Positions 1 to 11,700 are shown, numbered from the stretch's first letter. The stretch is 23,342 nt of DNA from Podochytrium sp. JEL0797 (GCA_027596195.1 JADGJG010000343.1:1-23342), one strand, 5' to 3'. The notes: generated by a model not told the origin, from the sequence alone. Program-made: numbers and translations.

Positions 1-96
1 CTGTTTGTCGCTCCTGACTCGGACGACAGAATCGCTGCTCAGTGGTGGAGAGGTTCCAAGTTCTTTACAATCAACCCGCCATACCAGAACCGGTAA
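1..96 (+). CDS. 3' end of an unidentified gene (partial)
   Basis: Frame 1 is open from the window edge and stops at TAA (94-96). It gives 31 residues, rich in aromatic and charged side chains, ending in QWWRGSKFFTINPPYQNR. The residue mix and codon use look like a folded domain end rather than chance. The stop overlaps a GTAAGC at 93 that could instead be a splice donor, with a possible acceptor near 470, so the true end is not certain. An AATAAA lies at 446-451, rather far downstream. I do not recognise the family; the rest of the gene is outside the window. Confidence 0.45.
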   Translation: MFVAPDSDDRIAAQWWRGSKFFTINPPYQNR

Positions 97-680
97 GCCA
101 TCTACGAAAGACAATCTCCCATCGCCGAAAAAAACGCGAACTCTCGAATACACTGGATCAAAGCGAAACTCACGCGAATGCGTATTCTCAATCATTATCG
201 AATCGTCTATGCCTTTGTAGCACGCGTTTGGTGTTTTTTTTTATATCGCGAATCGGAATCGAATCTTACGTGGATCCATCCAACCCCCCTCCTCCCTTCC
301 CCCTGCTGCCATCCCCGTCTCTAATTCATCTCTACTCTGCGTATATAGTGCCGATTGGAAGGGAAAGAAGGACCCAATCAACGAGTGAACACGTCGTATT
401 ACAGTCAATGCGAGTTGTTGCCAATTTCTACTTTACGAAACCTGCAATAAATGGATTTTATACTTTGGTTTCAGAGGGATGGCCTGATGAGGCTGGAACG
501 CATGAGGGGACGGAAAAAAAGGTTATAAAAGGGTGTGGAATCACTTCCCTCAAACAGAGTCCTGGCGGAGGAAACTCTACAGGTGTCACCATATTTCTCC
601 CCCTTTCATTATCTTTAATCTTATGGATCCTTTTTGGGGGATCGCGTTTGTGCCCACACACAAAAAAATCACCCCAAAAA
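97..680. promoter_or_regulatory. Intergenic region upstream of LYS4
   Basis: This stretch separates the partial gene from LYS4. It holds T-rich and pyrimidine-rich runs (230-320) and an AATAAA at 446-451 that may end the upstream transcript. An A-rich leader (655-680) runs straight into the LYS4 start codon. One frame is open through the whole stretch and in frame with LYS4, but its predicted peptide is low in coding character, so I treat it as non-coding. I saw no clear TATA box. Confidence 0.4.
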
Positions 681-3195
681 ATGCTCCGCGCATCCCGCCT
701 CGCACGCGCACAAAACCTCGTTGAACGCATCGTTCAAAAGTACGCACGCGACCTCCCTTCGCCCAGCTACGAGGTCAAACAGGGCGACTTTGTGAGCATC
801 CAGCCGCATCACGTCATGACCCACGACAACACGGGCGCTGTGATTGGAAAGTGAGTGGGTTCCCTTCCCCCCTCGCATTTCTCACTGATCTTTGGCTCTG
901 TACCTTCTTGAACCTAACCCCCTGTCTCTGCCCCAGGTTCAAGGCTATTGGCGCAGACAAGTTTGATAACCCGAGACAACCCGTCTTTACGCTCGACCAC
1001 GACGTGCAGAACAAGACCGAGAAGGTGCTCCTCCCCTTACAACACCACCCCATCCCTCACTCACACGCCCCCAAACACAGAACCTCCTCAAGTACGAAAC
1101 GATCGCCCAATTCGCCAAATCCAAAGGCGTCGACTTTTACCCCGCCGGCACGGGAATCGGGCACCAAACCATGGTCGAGCAGGGATACGCCTTCCCGTTG
1201 ACCATGGCTGTGGCTTCGGACTCGCATTCGAACATGTACGGCGGTGTGGGGTGTCTGGGGACTCCGATAGTGAGAACGGATGCGGCTGCGATTTGGGCAA
1301 CGGGGAGAACTTGGTGGCAGGTTTGTGGTTGTTGAATTCGTATTTGGAGGGGTGATGGATGGGGGGAGCGGGTGTCGGAGTTAAAAGGGGATGACTCCGC
1401 CCCCTGTTTCGTTATCATCCGTTATCTCATCTCCACCCTCCCGCCCCCATCAAAACAAAAACAAAAAAATAGGTCCCCCCCGTCGCCAAAGTCGAACTCC
1501 TCGGAACCCTCCCCGCAGGATGCACGGGAAAAGACGTGATTGTAACACTCTGCGGACTCCTCAACAAGGACCAAGTCTTGAACCACGCGATTGAATTCTC
1601 CGGCCCGGGTGCCACTTCTTTGTCGATTGACGAGCGTCTCACGATTGCGAATATGACGACGGAGTGGGGGGCGCTTGCGGGTGTGTTTCCCGTGGATGAA
1701 ACGACGATTGAGTATTACGCGACGCGTGTGGCCAAACTGGGCCCCAACCACGCCCGCATCAACGCCGAAACAGTGGATCAGCTCAAGAAGGAAATGAAAC
1801 CTATCCCCACCGACGCGAAATACGCCAAAATCATCACGTTTGACCTCTCCTCCCTCTCGCCACACGTGTCGGGCCCCAACAGCGTCAAAGTCGCAACCCC
1901 ATTGTCGACCCTCGAATCGCAGGACATCAAAATCCACAAGGCTTACCTCCTTTCGTGTGTGAACTCACGTCAATCGGATATCGCTGCCGCCGCCAAAGTC
2001 ATGAAGGGACACAAGGTTGCCCCGCACGTTGAGTTTTATATCGCCCCGGCTTCGAAGGAGGTGCAACGGGATGCGGAGCTTTCGGGAGATTGGGGAGTGT
2101 TGGTGGATGCGGGGGCCAAAGTGTTGCCGGCGGGGTGTGGGCCTTGTATTGGGTGGGGGGTGGGGTTGTTGAAGGAGGGGGAGGTCGGGATTTCGGCAAC
2201 GAATAGGAATTTCAAGGGGAGGATGGGGGCGAGGAGTGCGCTGGCTTATTTGGCTTCGCCGGGTATGTTTTTTTTCTTGTTTTTTTTGCGTGTTGGTGAT
2301 GGAGGTGCCCCGAACGAGTGCAGTCGGTCTTTACGTTTTTTTTGGGGGGGGCTTTCGATTGAAACGCAAAAGATGTTAACACATTCTTATTTTCTTTTCA
2401 CCAGCCGTCGTTGCCGCCTCCGCAATCAGCGGCAAGATCTCATCCCCCGAATCCCTCCTCTCCTCCACCACCACCCCCACCACCACAACCCCCGCCTTCA
2501 CCATCACAATCCCCACCGCCAAACCCGCCACCAAGTCCACCACCCCCACCGAGTCGCAAAGCACGATTGAAGGGTTCCCAGCGACACACACTGGAGAAAT
2601 TATTTTCTGTCCGGCGGATAATTTGGACACGGATGGAATCTATCCCGGTGCTTTCACGTATCAGGATGATATTCCGAGAGACGAGATGGCTAAAATTGCG
2701 ATGAGGAATTATGACCCCAAGTTCACGTCGCTCCTCAAGAAGGTAAATTTTTCGTTTATGTATATTTATGGATATTAACTTGTTTACAATTTCACCCCAC
2801 CATCTCAGAACGACATTCTCGTCTCCGGCTTCAACTTTGGCACAGGCTCCTCCCGCGAACAAGCCGCCACCTGCCTCCTCTACGCCGGCATCCCCCTCAT
2901 CCTCGCGGGCTCCCTTTCCGAAACCTACAAACGTAACGCCATCAACAATGGACTCCTCTGCCTCGAAGCGCCGGACCTCGTGCGCGACCTGTTGGCCGAG
3001 TTTGGTAAGCCTGCGGACTCGCCCACGATTCGAACCGGGTGGACGTGTGAGATTGAGTATGGGAGTGGGAGGGTGAGATTGACGAAGGGGGGAGAGGTGA
3101 GGGAGTATGGGGTTCCTGGTGTGGGGAAGGCGGCGCAGGAGTTGATTGTTGTGGGGGGGTTGGAGGAGTGGGTCAAGAAACGGATTGCGGTGTGA
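681..3195 (+). CDS. LYS4: Homoaconitase, mitochondrial (LYS4)
   Basis: Homoaconitase is a [4Fe-4S] enzyme of the alpha-aminoadipate lysine pathway that converts homocitrate/homoaconitate to homoisocitrate in fungal mitochondria. I read six exons: 681-850, 937-1024, 1081-1320, 1473-2262, 2405-2742 and 2809-3195. All junctions are GT-AG and phase-consistent, giving about 670 residues, near the usual LYS4 length. Diagnostic motifs are [51 protein letters not shown] and [16 protein letters not shown]. The cluster ligands are Cys328 (SCVNSR) and Cys388/Cys391 (GCGPCIGWG). The small 'swivel' domain follows, with [11 protein letters not shown] and GSSREQAA. The start at 681 follows an A-rich leader and opens with [11 protein letters not shown], a very short basic leader compatible with mitochondrial import. 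A Thr/Pro/Ser-rich linker of about 35 residues lies in exon 5. The family call is firm; the exact N-terminus is less so. Confidence 0.95.
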
Positions 3196-3962
3196 TTGTT
3201 TAAAATAGGCCCCTGTTGTGGCAATTTTAAATCGCAGTTTATGCCACAGTAGAACATTTTTGATTCCGCGCGCGCGGGTGGGCCCATTTTTTGCCGTTTC
3301 GCCAAACCCCCCCTTCGCAATGTTCCGAATCGCACAAACAAATAAGCGGAAGCAATCAGAGTGGAAGCCGTTAACGTGGATGATAAAAGGGCAACAGTTC
3401 TCGGAAAAGCCAGAATCACTCACTTTACCTCACTCTTCATCCTTTTTGAAAACCTTTATTCAGCAGAATTTGATGAGAAATAGTTTGGAGAAAAGGAGGA
3501 AAAACGGGGTGGGGGGATTGAGAGTGATGGCAGTGTGATGGGAGTGTGAAGACGGGGGAAAAGGGGGGAACGGGCAAATCTCTTCCTTCGTCCCGAAATC
3601 TCAATTTTCCGCTTCGTTCCGAGTGGCACAGGTGCCGGGGTGATGCGGCACTTCCCGAACCCGGCCTTGGCAGCCGACTCTCCCTCTGCTGTTTGCCTTG
3701 CCTCTTGGGACAGGCACCTAGAAAAAGCGTTTTCTCATGTCAATGACGTTTTGACGCGTGTCTGAATGGCGACATGGCGCACGCTCCCAAAACCAGGGCT
3801 ATGAGTCATTTCTCGGGAGTCACCCGAAGAAAATCACCATCCTGACATGCCGAATCACCTTGCCGAACCGGCTCAACTCAAAACGAGGGTTATCGAAAAA
3901 GCTTCAAAAGGATCGGGCGTGTGGCGCAAAACGTCCCATCAAAACCAAACCAAAACCAAAAC
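3196..3962. promoter_or_regulatory. LYS4 3' region and promoter of the small downstream gene
   Basis: No convincing coding sequence on either strand. The first part is presumably the LYS4 3' UTR. From about 3590 the sequence becomes GC-rich with imperfect dyads (around 3630-3720). It ends in a CAAAACCAAA-type A/C-rich leader (3940-3962), of the kind found just before start codons of highly expressed fungal genes. I saw no TATA box at a standard distance. Confidence 0.35.
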
Positions 3963-4160
3963 ATGCCAGCCATTACCCTTGCACCCATTGCCCCTGCCCA
4001 TGCCAACAACATTGCGACCCTCAAGATGAACATGCACATTCGGGATCAAGCCACGGTTGACACCTGTGCTGCTCAAGTCAAGGCTGAGATGGAATCCATG
4101 GTCTGCGATGTGTGCACACACTGCAGTGTTCCACACATGAAGCACCCTGAGTTGCTGTAG
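3963..4160 (+). CDS. Short Cys-containing protein of unknown function (65 aa)
   Basis: A single-exon ORF starts at ATG 3963, right after an A/C-rich leader; an in-frame ATG at 3921 would add 14 residues. The product has a hydrophobic Ala/Pro start (MPAITLAPIAPAHANNIATL), a charged middle, and a C-terminal Cys cluster with CDVCTHC spacing plus one upstream Cys. Two His follow close by, so the tail could bind a metal, but it is too Cys-poor for a typical metallothionein. Codons are C-ending and biased, and AATAAA lies at 4210-4215, 50 bases past the stop. Both suggest a real, well expressed gene. No family recognised. Confidence 0.55.
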   Translation: MPAITLAPIAPAHANNIATLKMNMHIRDQATVDTCAAQVKAEMESMVCDVCTHCSVPHMKHPELL

Positions 4161-4209
4161 ACTGAAGACCTCTTTCTCACTATTCTTTTTGTATATTTCT
4201 TTCTTTCAC

Positions 4210-4215
4210 AATAAA
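4210..4215 (+). terminator. Polyadenylation signal AATAAA of the small gene
   Basis: Exact AATAAA hexamer 50 bases after the TAG stop at 4158-4160, preceded by a T-rich stretch (4180-4207). Placement fits a fungal 3' end. Confidence 0.5.
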
Positions 4216-4377
4216 GCGGATGGATTCCCATCAAAAATAACCCCAACCAATGTGTCCCATGTTCCATTTTGCCAGTTTGTGTTTGGCGCTGCGCTGTGTG
4301 TGATATTGTTTGCGATGTGAAGGGCCGGGAGCGGCGTGGGACCGCCGAATCACGCGGCACAGCGTGGCAGCGTTCCC

Positions 4378-5665
4378 ATGGCGCCGCTGTCGACCTTCTC
4401 AGGGCGCCTGGTGCGTTGCCTTGATTGCCAATGGCGCTTGCTGGCGAAGAGTATCTGCTCTCCCTACCCTTTTTTTAGGGGATCGTTCCTTGGCAAACAC
4501 TCACTCCGCCACCCAGCTCCGCCTCCGCACCGCCCCTCCTGTCCATCGCCGCCCAGACCCTCGTTCCTGACGCCATTGTCGTGTCGATTCCCGCCCACGT
4601 GGAACGCAGCAACCGCACCGTGTCTGACGCGACCAGGGCTTTGACCTCGCTAGCGAACTCGGCCGCAACTTTTTTTTTAACTCATCCACAGCCCCGCCAC
4701 CGACTATGACGCCAACACCATGGGCATCACCAATTGCCGACGACACACGTGAATGCCCAGCTCAAACACCCCCGAGGGCGCAAAGTACAGTCCGTTGTTT
4801 AATTAGAAGGTTTGAATTGAAACGCGTCCATTACCGCACCGGTATTCCCGAAAAAGCTTGTTGCTTGCACGACGAGTTGGTTCATTCGGAGATTTGGAAG
4901 CCGGCGTTTCCGGGTGATGGAGAAGGCGTGGTCGGTTTGAGGCCACTGCCGACTGTAACTCGAGAATCGGTAAACTGGAATCACGGCCTTGGTTTCGCGG
5001 AAGAAGATGGCGGTGGGTTACGGAGCGCGGAATTGTGTATTCGTGATACACGAAGGAGAAGAAAAGAGAGAGATTTTAAAAAAATCGGGTCTGCCTCGTC
5101 GCCACACCTACCTCACTTTTTTACATTTTAATTTTTTTCTTCTTTTCTCCCAGCCTTTCCTTTTTCCCCGCCAGAGTCGGAAAAAAATTGTCAGAAACGA
5201 GGGAAGGGAGGTGCAGATCAAAAAAAAACATCCCTCACACATCTTTTTTTCGCCAACTTGCCTGCAGTGTTGCTCTGAGATGATCTTTCCTCAGCTTGGA
5301 CTCTCTCGTGACGGAGGCTTATCCGAGGCTTGTGGAGGAGCTTTCGACACCGTTGACTGTCGCAACACACACAAGCTTTGGCAACCCCCCCCGAAATATT
5401 TGACGGACCTCTCTGGGAGCCTTCTCGTGTCGCTCGTTTTTGCAACGCAAAGCTGTTTAGAAACGTGGAACTAAACCAAATCAAAACCCCATCGGACCTC
5501 GCGCGCGTCTTGTCGTCAACCGGATTCGCGGCCCCAAAATCCCTCCTCCAACAGAGCTACAACGCCTTCAACAAAAACGACGCAATTCTTTGTTGCGATC
5601 GAACAAAATCCCCAATTTCAACCCCCCCCCCCCCCCCCCCCTTCTTTTTTCAATTTAAAATATAA
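4378..5665 (+). pseudogene. Split gene of unknown family with a frame break
   Basis: I see coding-quality sequence in five exons. They are 4378-4410, 4479-about 4621, 4692-4748, 4807-5034 and 5295-5665. Phases agree across the introns, whose acceptors have good pyrimidine tracts. Typical peptides are LVPDAIVVSIPAHVERSNRT, DYDANTMGITNCRRH, HYRTGIPEKACCLHDELVHS and FLDSLVTEAYPRLVEEL. Exon 4 gives strong confidence because its frame fits both neighbours. In exon 5 the frame breaks at a run of eight C (5386-5393); one base fewer would restore a long C-biased frame (ELNQIKTPSDLARVLSSTGF). The donor at 4622 is weak. I do not recognise the family. It may be a functional gene with an assembly error or polymorphism, or a young pseudogene. 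It converges tail-to-tail with the TFIIIC gene, 76 bases apart, with AATAAA at 5724-5729. Confidence 0.5.
5622..5641. repeat. Poly-C tract (C20)
   Basis: Twenty consecutive C near the end of the preceding gene's last exon, followed by a T run. Length is likely variable. In the frame used it would encode a Pro run, which is probably not real protein, so the true stop of that gene may lie elsewhere. Confidence 0.9.
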
Positions 5666-5741
5666 GCGACAATAACTTCTTTCATCCAAAAAACGCATAA
5701 AAAACGAGTGAACGTAAACCAAAAATAAAAAAGAGACGCGA

Positions 5742-8700
5742 CTAAATTTGAACATTCGAAGCCGTGCACCACTCAGGTTGAGGGAAATACGTCGACACTT
5801 TGTTTTCGTCAATCAACCACTCGTCTAAAAAATTCAAACCAAAAATTAGTTTCGCGTTGGGACGGGGAACCCTTCAGAGAAAACTCACCACACAACGTCG
5901 CTCTCGCCTTGCGCCTCATCACATCACGAAGCCCAGAGAACGGCTTTGGTTTCAGCAAGCAAACTTTTCGGCAAGCCCCGCGTTCCAACAAGATGTCAAG
6001 AATATCGCTGAATTCCACATAGTTCATGACGGGTGACAACAAGGCAGCCAAAGTAGCCTAAAAGATAACTTAACAATCAGCAAGAGTACGGGGGGAGGTG
6101 GGAAAAAAACAATGATCGACTCGTCTCACCTCAGCCACTCCCGGTCGTTCCACAATATGGCTCATGACACACTCCAAACACGCGCGAAACACACTCGGAA
6201 TCAACTCTCCATTGACATCATACCAGACACGCAACGAGAAACTCTTTGTGGTGAAAGAAGAAGAAACGGGGTTTCCAGCTTCGGCCAACGCTCGCACGCG
6301 CCAAAACTTGAGAAACTTTGCAGAAATGTACAGAGGAGTTCCCTGACCCACTTTGGAAACGATGGGCGCATCGAATCCTTCCACATGTGCCTTGAGCAAA
6401 CTCGCAACGGCACAAGTAATTTCACGGTCCGACAGGCCAGAGTTGATTTCCACAACCTTTGCCTTTGAGTATTCGCGTTTAGATCCCAAAATACTTTGAT
6501 AACGCGGGAAGGGCAAAAATTTACCTTGATTCCGAGAAGCGAGATTCCGTTGACACCAGATTCGGCAATGACGCGATGGATAACAGCAGCTTCATCAGAC
6601 GACGTATCGAGAAGCGAAATTGCGAAGTTAATTTCTGCGTCAATGTCTCCCTCAAACTCGTCGAACGGCAGGTAAGCCTCCTTCTCAGTTCCCTCTGGCT
6701 TGGGGCGAACGAAATTGTTGCTGATCAAAACCTCAAACGATTCATCTGAATCAAAAATAACGACTGAGACCACAACACAGAAACGAAAGAAACGGTGAGA
6801 CGAACCAGGTACGCCCGGGGCAAAGTTTGGCGTGAGCTTGACCATATCATGCGCAAGCGACTCAAGAACAAGACAAACGGTTCCGTTGTACAAGTCAGGA
6901 AGAGGCCTCAAGGTCTCGCCGCCTTCAAGAACGTCTGTGAGAGAATCCAGAACCTGCGGAATCAATCCGATTGGCAACGCGCCAGTGATGGTGGCCAAAA
7001 ACCTGGAACAAACGAACAATCAGAATCGGGACCAACACGACGAGTTATTCAAAATACGAAGATCTCACTTTTCCGACAGCGCGAGGGTTCTTCCTGGCAC
7101 CGTGCGTTCGCGGTACGCCTTGAGCTTCTTTTGCTTGTTCTTCACAATCGAGCCCTGCTCGTTCAATCGCTCCAACCCTTCGTTCATGGTGGTGGACGAA
7201 AAGTCGTAGAGCAAACGGAACGCGAGGTTCCCATCGTATTTGATATCGGGAGTGACCAGCACAGACTAATGATTTTGACAAATCACCGAATATTAGAAAA
7301 ACAAAGCACACCCCTTTGCACGCACAAGCAGATAATTACCTTCACACACGCCATCAATTTGCAAAGCGCAACACTGCTTGGCTGTCGCCCGTCTCCAGAA
7401 GCATCCACCAAATTCGTGTTGTCGATATCCGCAAGGAAGCTTTGGCTGTACAACACCGTCATTTTCGCGCGAACGGTAAACACGTTGTCGATCATGATTC
7501 TCAGCTCGGTAGGTCTCTCCGCACCCCCTTGGAACGGGTACATGTAGAATTCCTTCTCCACGGTTTCCAAATCGGCAGGAAGCGGAATAAAATCAATGGA
7601 TTTAGGGACAAGCGGTTCCCTCGCCGTACGCAGGTTTCTAGTATTCAACGTTAAGAACGCGATTGGAACGCGACGTAAAACCAAAGAACAAGACAAAGGA
7701 CGTACCCAGCCAGAGAACTCGAGTTCGCAAAAAAGTACCGCGCATGCTCCAACAAATCCACAGTCTGCAAGTCATTCGTCACAATCTCCTGCAACTTTCC
7801 CTCCTTGACAGCATTGGCCAAAAAGTTGGGCCAAGCCGCCACCAAAAAGTCAACCTTCTCCTCATTCAGCTTCGTCTTCATCAAAATCACCATCCGACGT
7901 CGGCACAACTCCCTCTCCGTATTCAACACGCGCATAATGGGATTCCAACTGAACCGACACTGCTTCGTCGTACTCAAAGACCTCACAATCGCATATACGT
8001 GCATGAGGAGCGCTTCTCCCTCCTGAGCCCACGTGGTTCGCACGCGTCGTTTCAGACTCGAGGGCCCTTCGGCCAGTTGATCCGACCGCGCATACACCGT
8101 CATATTCTCGGGCTCCAATTCAGGAACTCTATCCGATGGCGGAATCCGACGCTTCAAAATCTCCTGCACCTTCCTCCGCGCCTTCTGCAACACGACCGCT
8201 CCCTCGGTATCCTCGATCGGAACACCATCGTCCGCCTGCTGCGCCCGTCGCTTGGCCGCCTCACGCATGTGCTTGTCGTGCGTAATCAACAAGCGACGTT
8301 CGTAGTTTTGCTGCGCGCGGTAAAAGTAGTATTTGACGTTGGTCGCCGCAATGCCAAGCTGCTCCGAAATGCGCGAAATCTTGGAATTGTCGTCCGTCGG
8401 AAAGATACCCAGATTGCGGTCAATATACGACTCCAACACCTGTCCCTCTTCGGCGCTGAACAAAAAGCTCGCCCGCCAATTGCGCGGTTGCAACAGCATC
8501 AAGATTTTGGCAGTCGTCGGGCTCGCATCCGGTTGAATGTGGTGTCTCGCGGTCGACCGCTTTCGCTTCTTCTTGGCAGACGCTGGAGCAGGATGTTCGG
8601 ATACGGGATCCTCGACAGGTTCTACAACGGGGGTTGGGGCGAGGAGGAGTTTGCGGTAAATGAATTCCATTTGGAGCCAGAACTGACGCATGTTGTCTTC

Positions 8701-11700
8701 GGTTTCCATGGGACAGTCTTTGATGAACACGTGAGGATTGCTGCGCATGTCAATCAAGGGGACGCTCTGCTTCACGACAAGGAGCTCGTTGACGGAAATG
8801 GAGCCGTCGGCTGCGGCCGGCCCGTCTCCCGACTCAAAGTCAATGAGCTGAAGCGCCAACCCGTAGTCCAAGTAGTTCTGGATCGAGCCCTTTAGGCGAT
8901 ACGTCTTGGCCAAACACGCCACTCGCACGGGCTCCGGCAATTCCTTGATGACACACCCCATATCCCCCCCACCATGCATGTACGCGTCCATTTCGTCCGA
9001 GTTGACCGTGAGTCCAATCACCTTCAAAAACACATCCAGAGACATGTAGTTGTAAACGTCAAACGTCGTGAACACTCCCTTGGGACGTGGCCGATCCGGC
9101 GTGTGCGCGAGAACAAAGTACCCAAACAGCCACTCGTGGAAAGTCTTGACGCGAAGCGCTTTCGCCATCGTGTACCCGTACTTCTTGGCACACTGCAACC
9201 AAAACTGGTACGGGTCGATCGTGGTGAGATCTTGGGGGCCCGAACCGACTCCTTCGGGACCATCCGCTCCAAAAGGGTTCGCTGGGATGTTGGCCGGGTT
9301 GAAGTAGGAGTTGTTTGGGAACTTGAGCTGCATCATGTCTTGGACGCGTTCAACGCTACCTTCCACTTCTTTTCGACTGTGTGGAATCAACTTGGGCGCG
9401 TTGATGTTCATCGCAAGTTCACTAACCTCCGCTGTTCAAATTCGATAACAAAAAATAATCAGGACCTCGCACCAAAACCAAATTAACACGAAACGAACCT
9501 TTATACGCGTCCACCTCCGGCCCCGTCCGCGACAAGGACGCATTCAAAAACAACTTCTTGGCGATGGGCTTTCCGTTCAGTTTCTGGATGAGAATCGTAA
9601 CCGTCTTGAGCAACCCCTTCTCTTCCATCGATTTCCCCGTGCGTTCCAACGTCTTGCGGTCCAATTTGAAACTCGGACCGCCGCTTTCCTCCTGCAAAAT
9701 CTCGGTAATCTTGTCCGCGAGTTTCATGTTGGCCTGTCAATAAATCGTGTGAGTGGTGCGCTAAAAAAAATTGACGCAAACTGTTGATTCTTCATTACCT
9801 CCAGAATTGGCCTTCCCTTCAAAAACTCCACAATAAGCCGCTCTCTCCTCAACGAAGTCGACGACAAAATAGACTTGCGGCTGTCAGGATGCTTGGCTCG
9901 GGACTTTTTCACCTTCAAAGGCGTGCCCGACACCGAAGCTGATCCCGCCTCGGAACCCGCACGCGCAGGAGTCGAAATCGCAGAGGAGGAGACCTCGTTG
10001 AATGCAATCTGTGCCGAGGCGACTGTGGGTGTCGAGACGGCAGGAGAAGACGGGATGTCATCACGTCCTGCAAAGGCCATAAATGGCGACGAGAAACTCG
10101 GCATCGGGGGAGGCTGGTGGGAAGCGACAATGGAAAGCTTTGGAGCACTTGGAACGGGAGTTGACAAGGCGGATGGAGTTTGATTGGCGGTCGGGCCTCG
10201 CGGGGTAGCAGGGTGCAGCATGGGGTTGGACACAATCACAGGACCTCGCGGGGTAGCAGGATGAAGCATCGGGTTGGAGACAATCAAAGGACCTCGCGGG
10301 GTAGCAGGATGCAAAATGGGATTGGACCCAATCACAGGAGTCGACGCCACACTGGAAACGAGCTGATCTCTCGCAGGCGTCGACGCAGCGACAGGTTCAG
10401 AATGCACCCCAGAGCTGGAACCACCCAAATCCAATCCGGGTTCAACAAATGGCGCAGCACCCATTGCGCTCTCAGGCACGCTCGACAGGTCCATCGCCGA
10501 TTCGGGAGCACATCCTATCGGGAACGGCATCATCGGCATCATCGGCAAACCGTTCTCACTAACGGGAAGCGCTTGCTGAAATCCAGGCATCGACCCTCCA
10601 CCAATCCCATTCATTCCACCCATCCCCTCCATACCGTCCATGCCGTTAAAGCCGGGAGGAAGAAACCCGCCTTGGAAAGGTGGACCTCCCATACCGCTAT
10701 CGAACCCGCCAAACCCAAACCCCCCACCAAATCCACCATCAAATCCATTCGACGGGCCGCCGTTCGACGGGTCGTTGGGATCATCGTTGTGGGATCCGCT
10801 GGGCCCGCCACCATCACCGCTGCCAACAGAAGCCTTCGCATCGTCCTTCTCTTCTTCCTCCTCCTCCTCGGATTCGGAAGCCTCGTTGTCGTCCTCGAAT
10901 GCACTCTCGTCGTCGGAATCAGCCAGCGCGATTCGCTTGCGAGAAGAGGGGGTGGATTTTTTGACGGCTGCGGGTTTCGGTGCTGGTTCCGGCGCTTTTC
11001 CTTTCGCTTGGCATTCGGGGGAGCAGAACTGGCGAAACAGAAACAAAAAAAAACCATGAGTCGATGATTCCCGCCTTGACAACGAAGCAAGAAAACGAAT
11101 TTTGTTTTTACCCAGTCGCCTTCGGGGATGGAGTCGAGGGGAGGGTCCGCGCAGTACGTGTGTCGCCCCTTGTCGCAACAATCACAAAGGAGAATTGTTT
11201 CGTCGTCCTTGTCAACGTTGCAGACAGAACAGCCTACATGCTCCGCCTCCTCGCTCGAATCTGAGAGACAAAACAATCACGTGAGCCAAAAAAAAACCGC
11301 ATCGAAATTCCGCATCACCTTCATGCTCCGACTCCTCCAACACATCCACCACGAAATTAATCGTCTTATTCCGCGCCCTCAAACTCCTCGGCGCCATCAC
11401 ATTCACCGTCGGATCCAACACATCATCATCACTATTACTCCCAACCCCTCCCACATCATCATCCTCCGAATCCCTCACAATCCCTTCATCCTCATCCGAC
11501 TCGGGCATCGCAAACGCCTTCCGCTTCCTAGCCCCCGCCGACGAGTTCCCAGACCCAAACTGAGTATTCATTCGTGAAATCGGACGCGGCTTTCGCGCAG
11601 AGATGGGAACATTCGATCGAAACGGTTGCGCGGCAGGGGAGAGCGCTTCCAACGCGGAAGCCATCAAACTCGTCATTCGCGGCTCTTCCGTTGCATCTTT

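Noticed and set aside
42..680. Long open frame running in frame into the LYS4 start
   Set aside because: It overlaps the upstream gene end and pyrimidine-rich non-coding sequence, and the peptide has no resemblance to homoaconitase. An A-rich leader precedes the ATG at 681.
2440..3423. Minus-strand Gly-rich open frame over LYS4
   Set aside because: Antisense of the Thr/Pro-rich exon 5 and exon 6 of LYS4; the Gly run is the complement of ACC repeats.
7663..8895. Long + strand open frame opposite the TFIIIC gene
   Set aside because: It is the complement shadow of exon 11, which encodes recognisable TFIIIC sequence; the + translation is Arg/His/Leu-rich with no domain.
10180..11067. + strand open frame opposite TFIIIC exon 9
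   Set aside because: Shadow of the PHD/linker exon; the minus strand carries the PHD ligands and in-phase splice sites.
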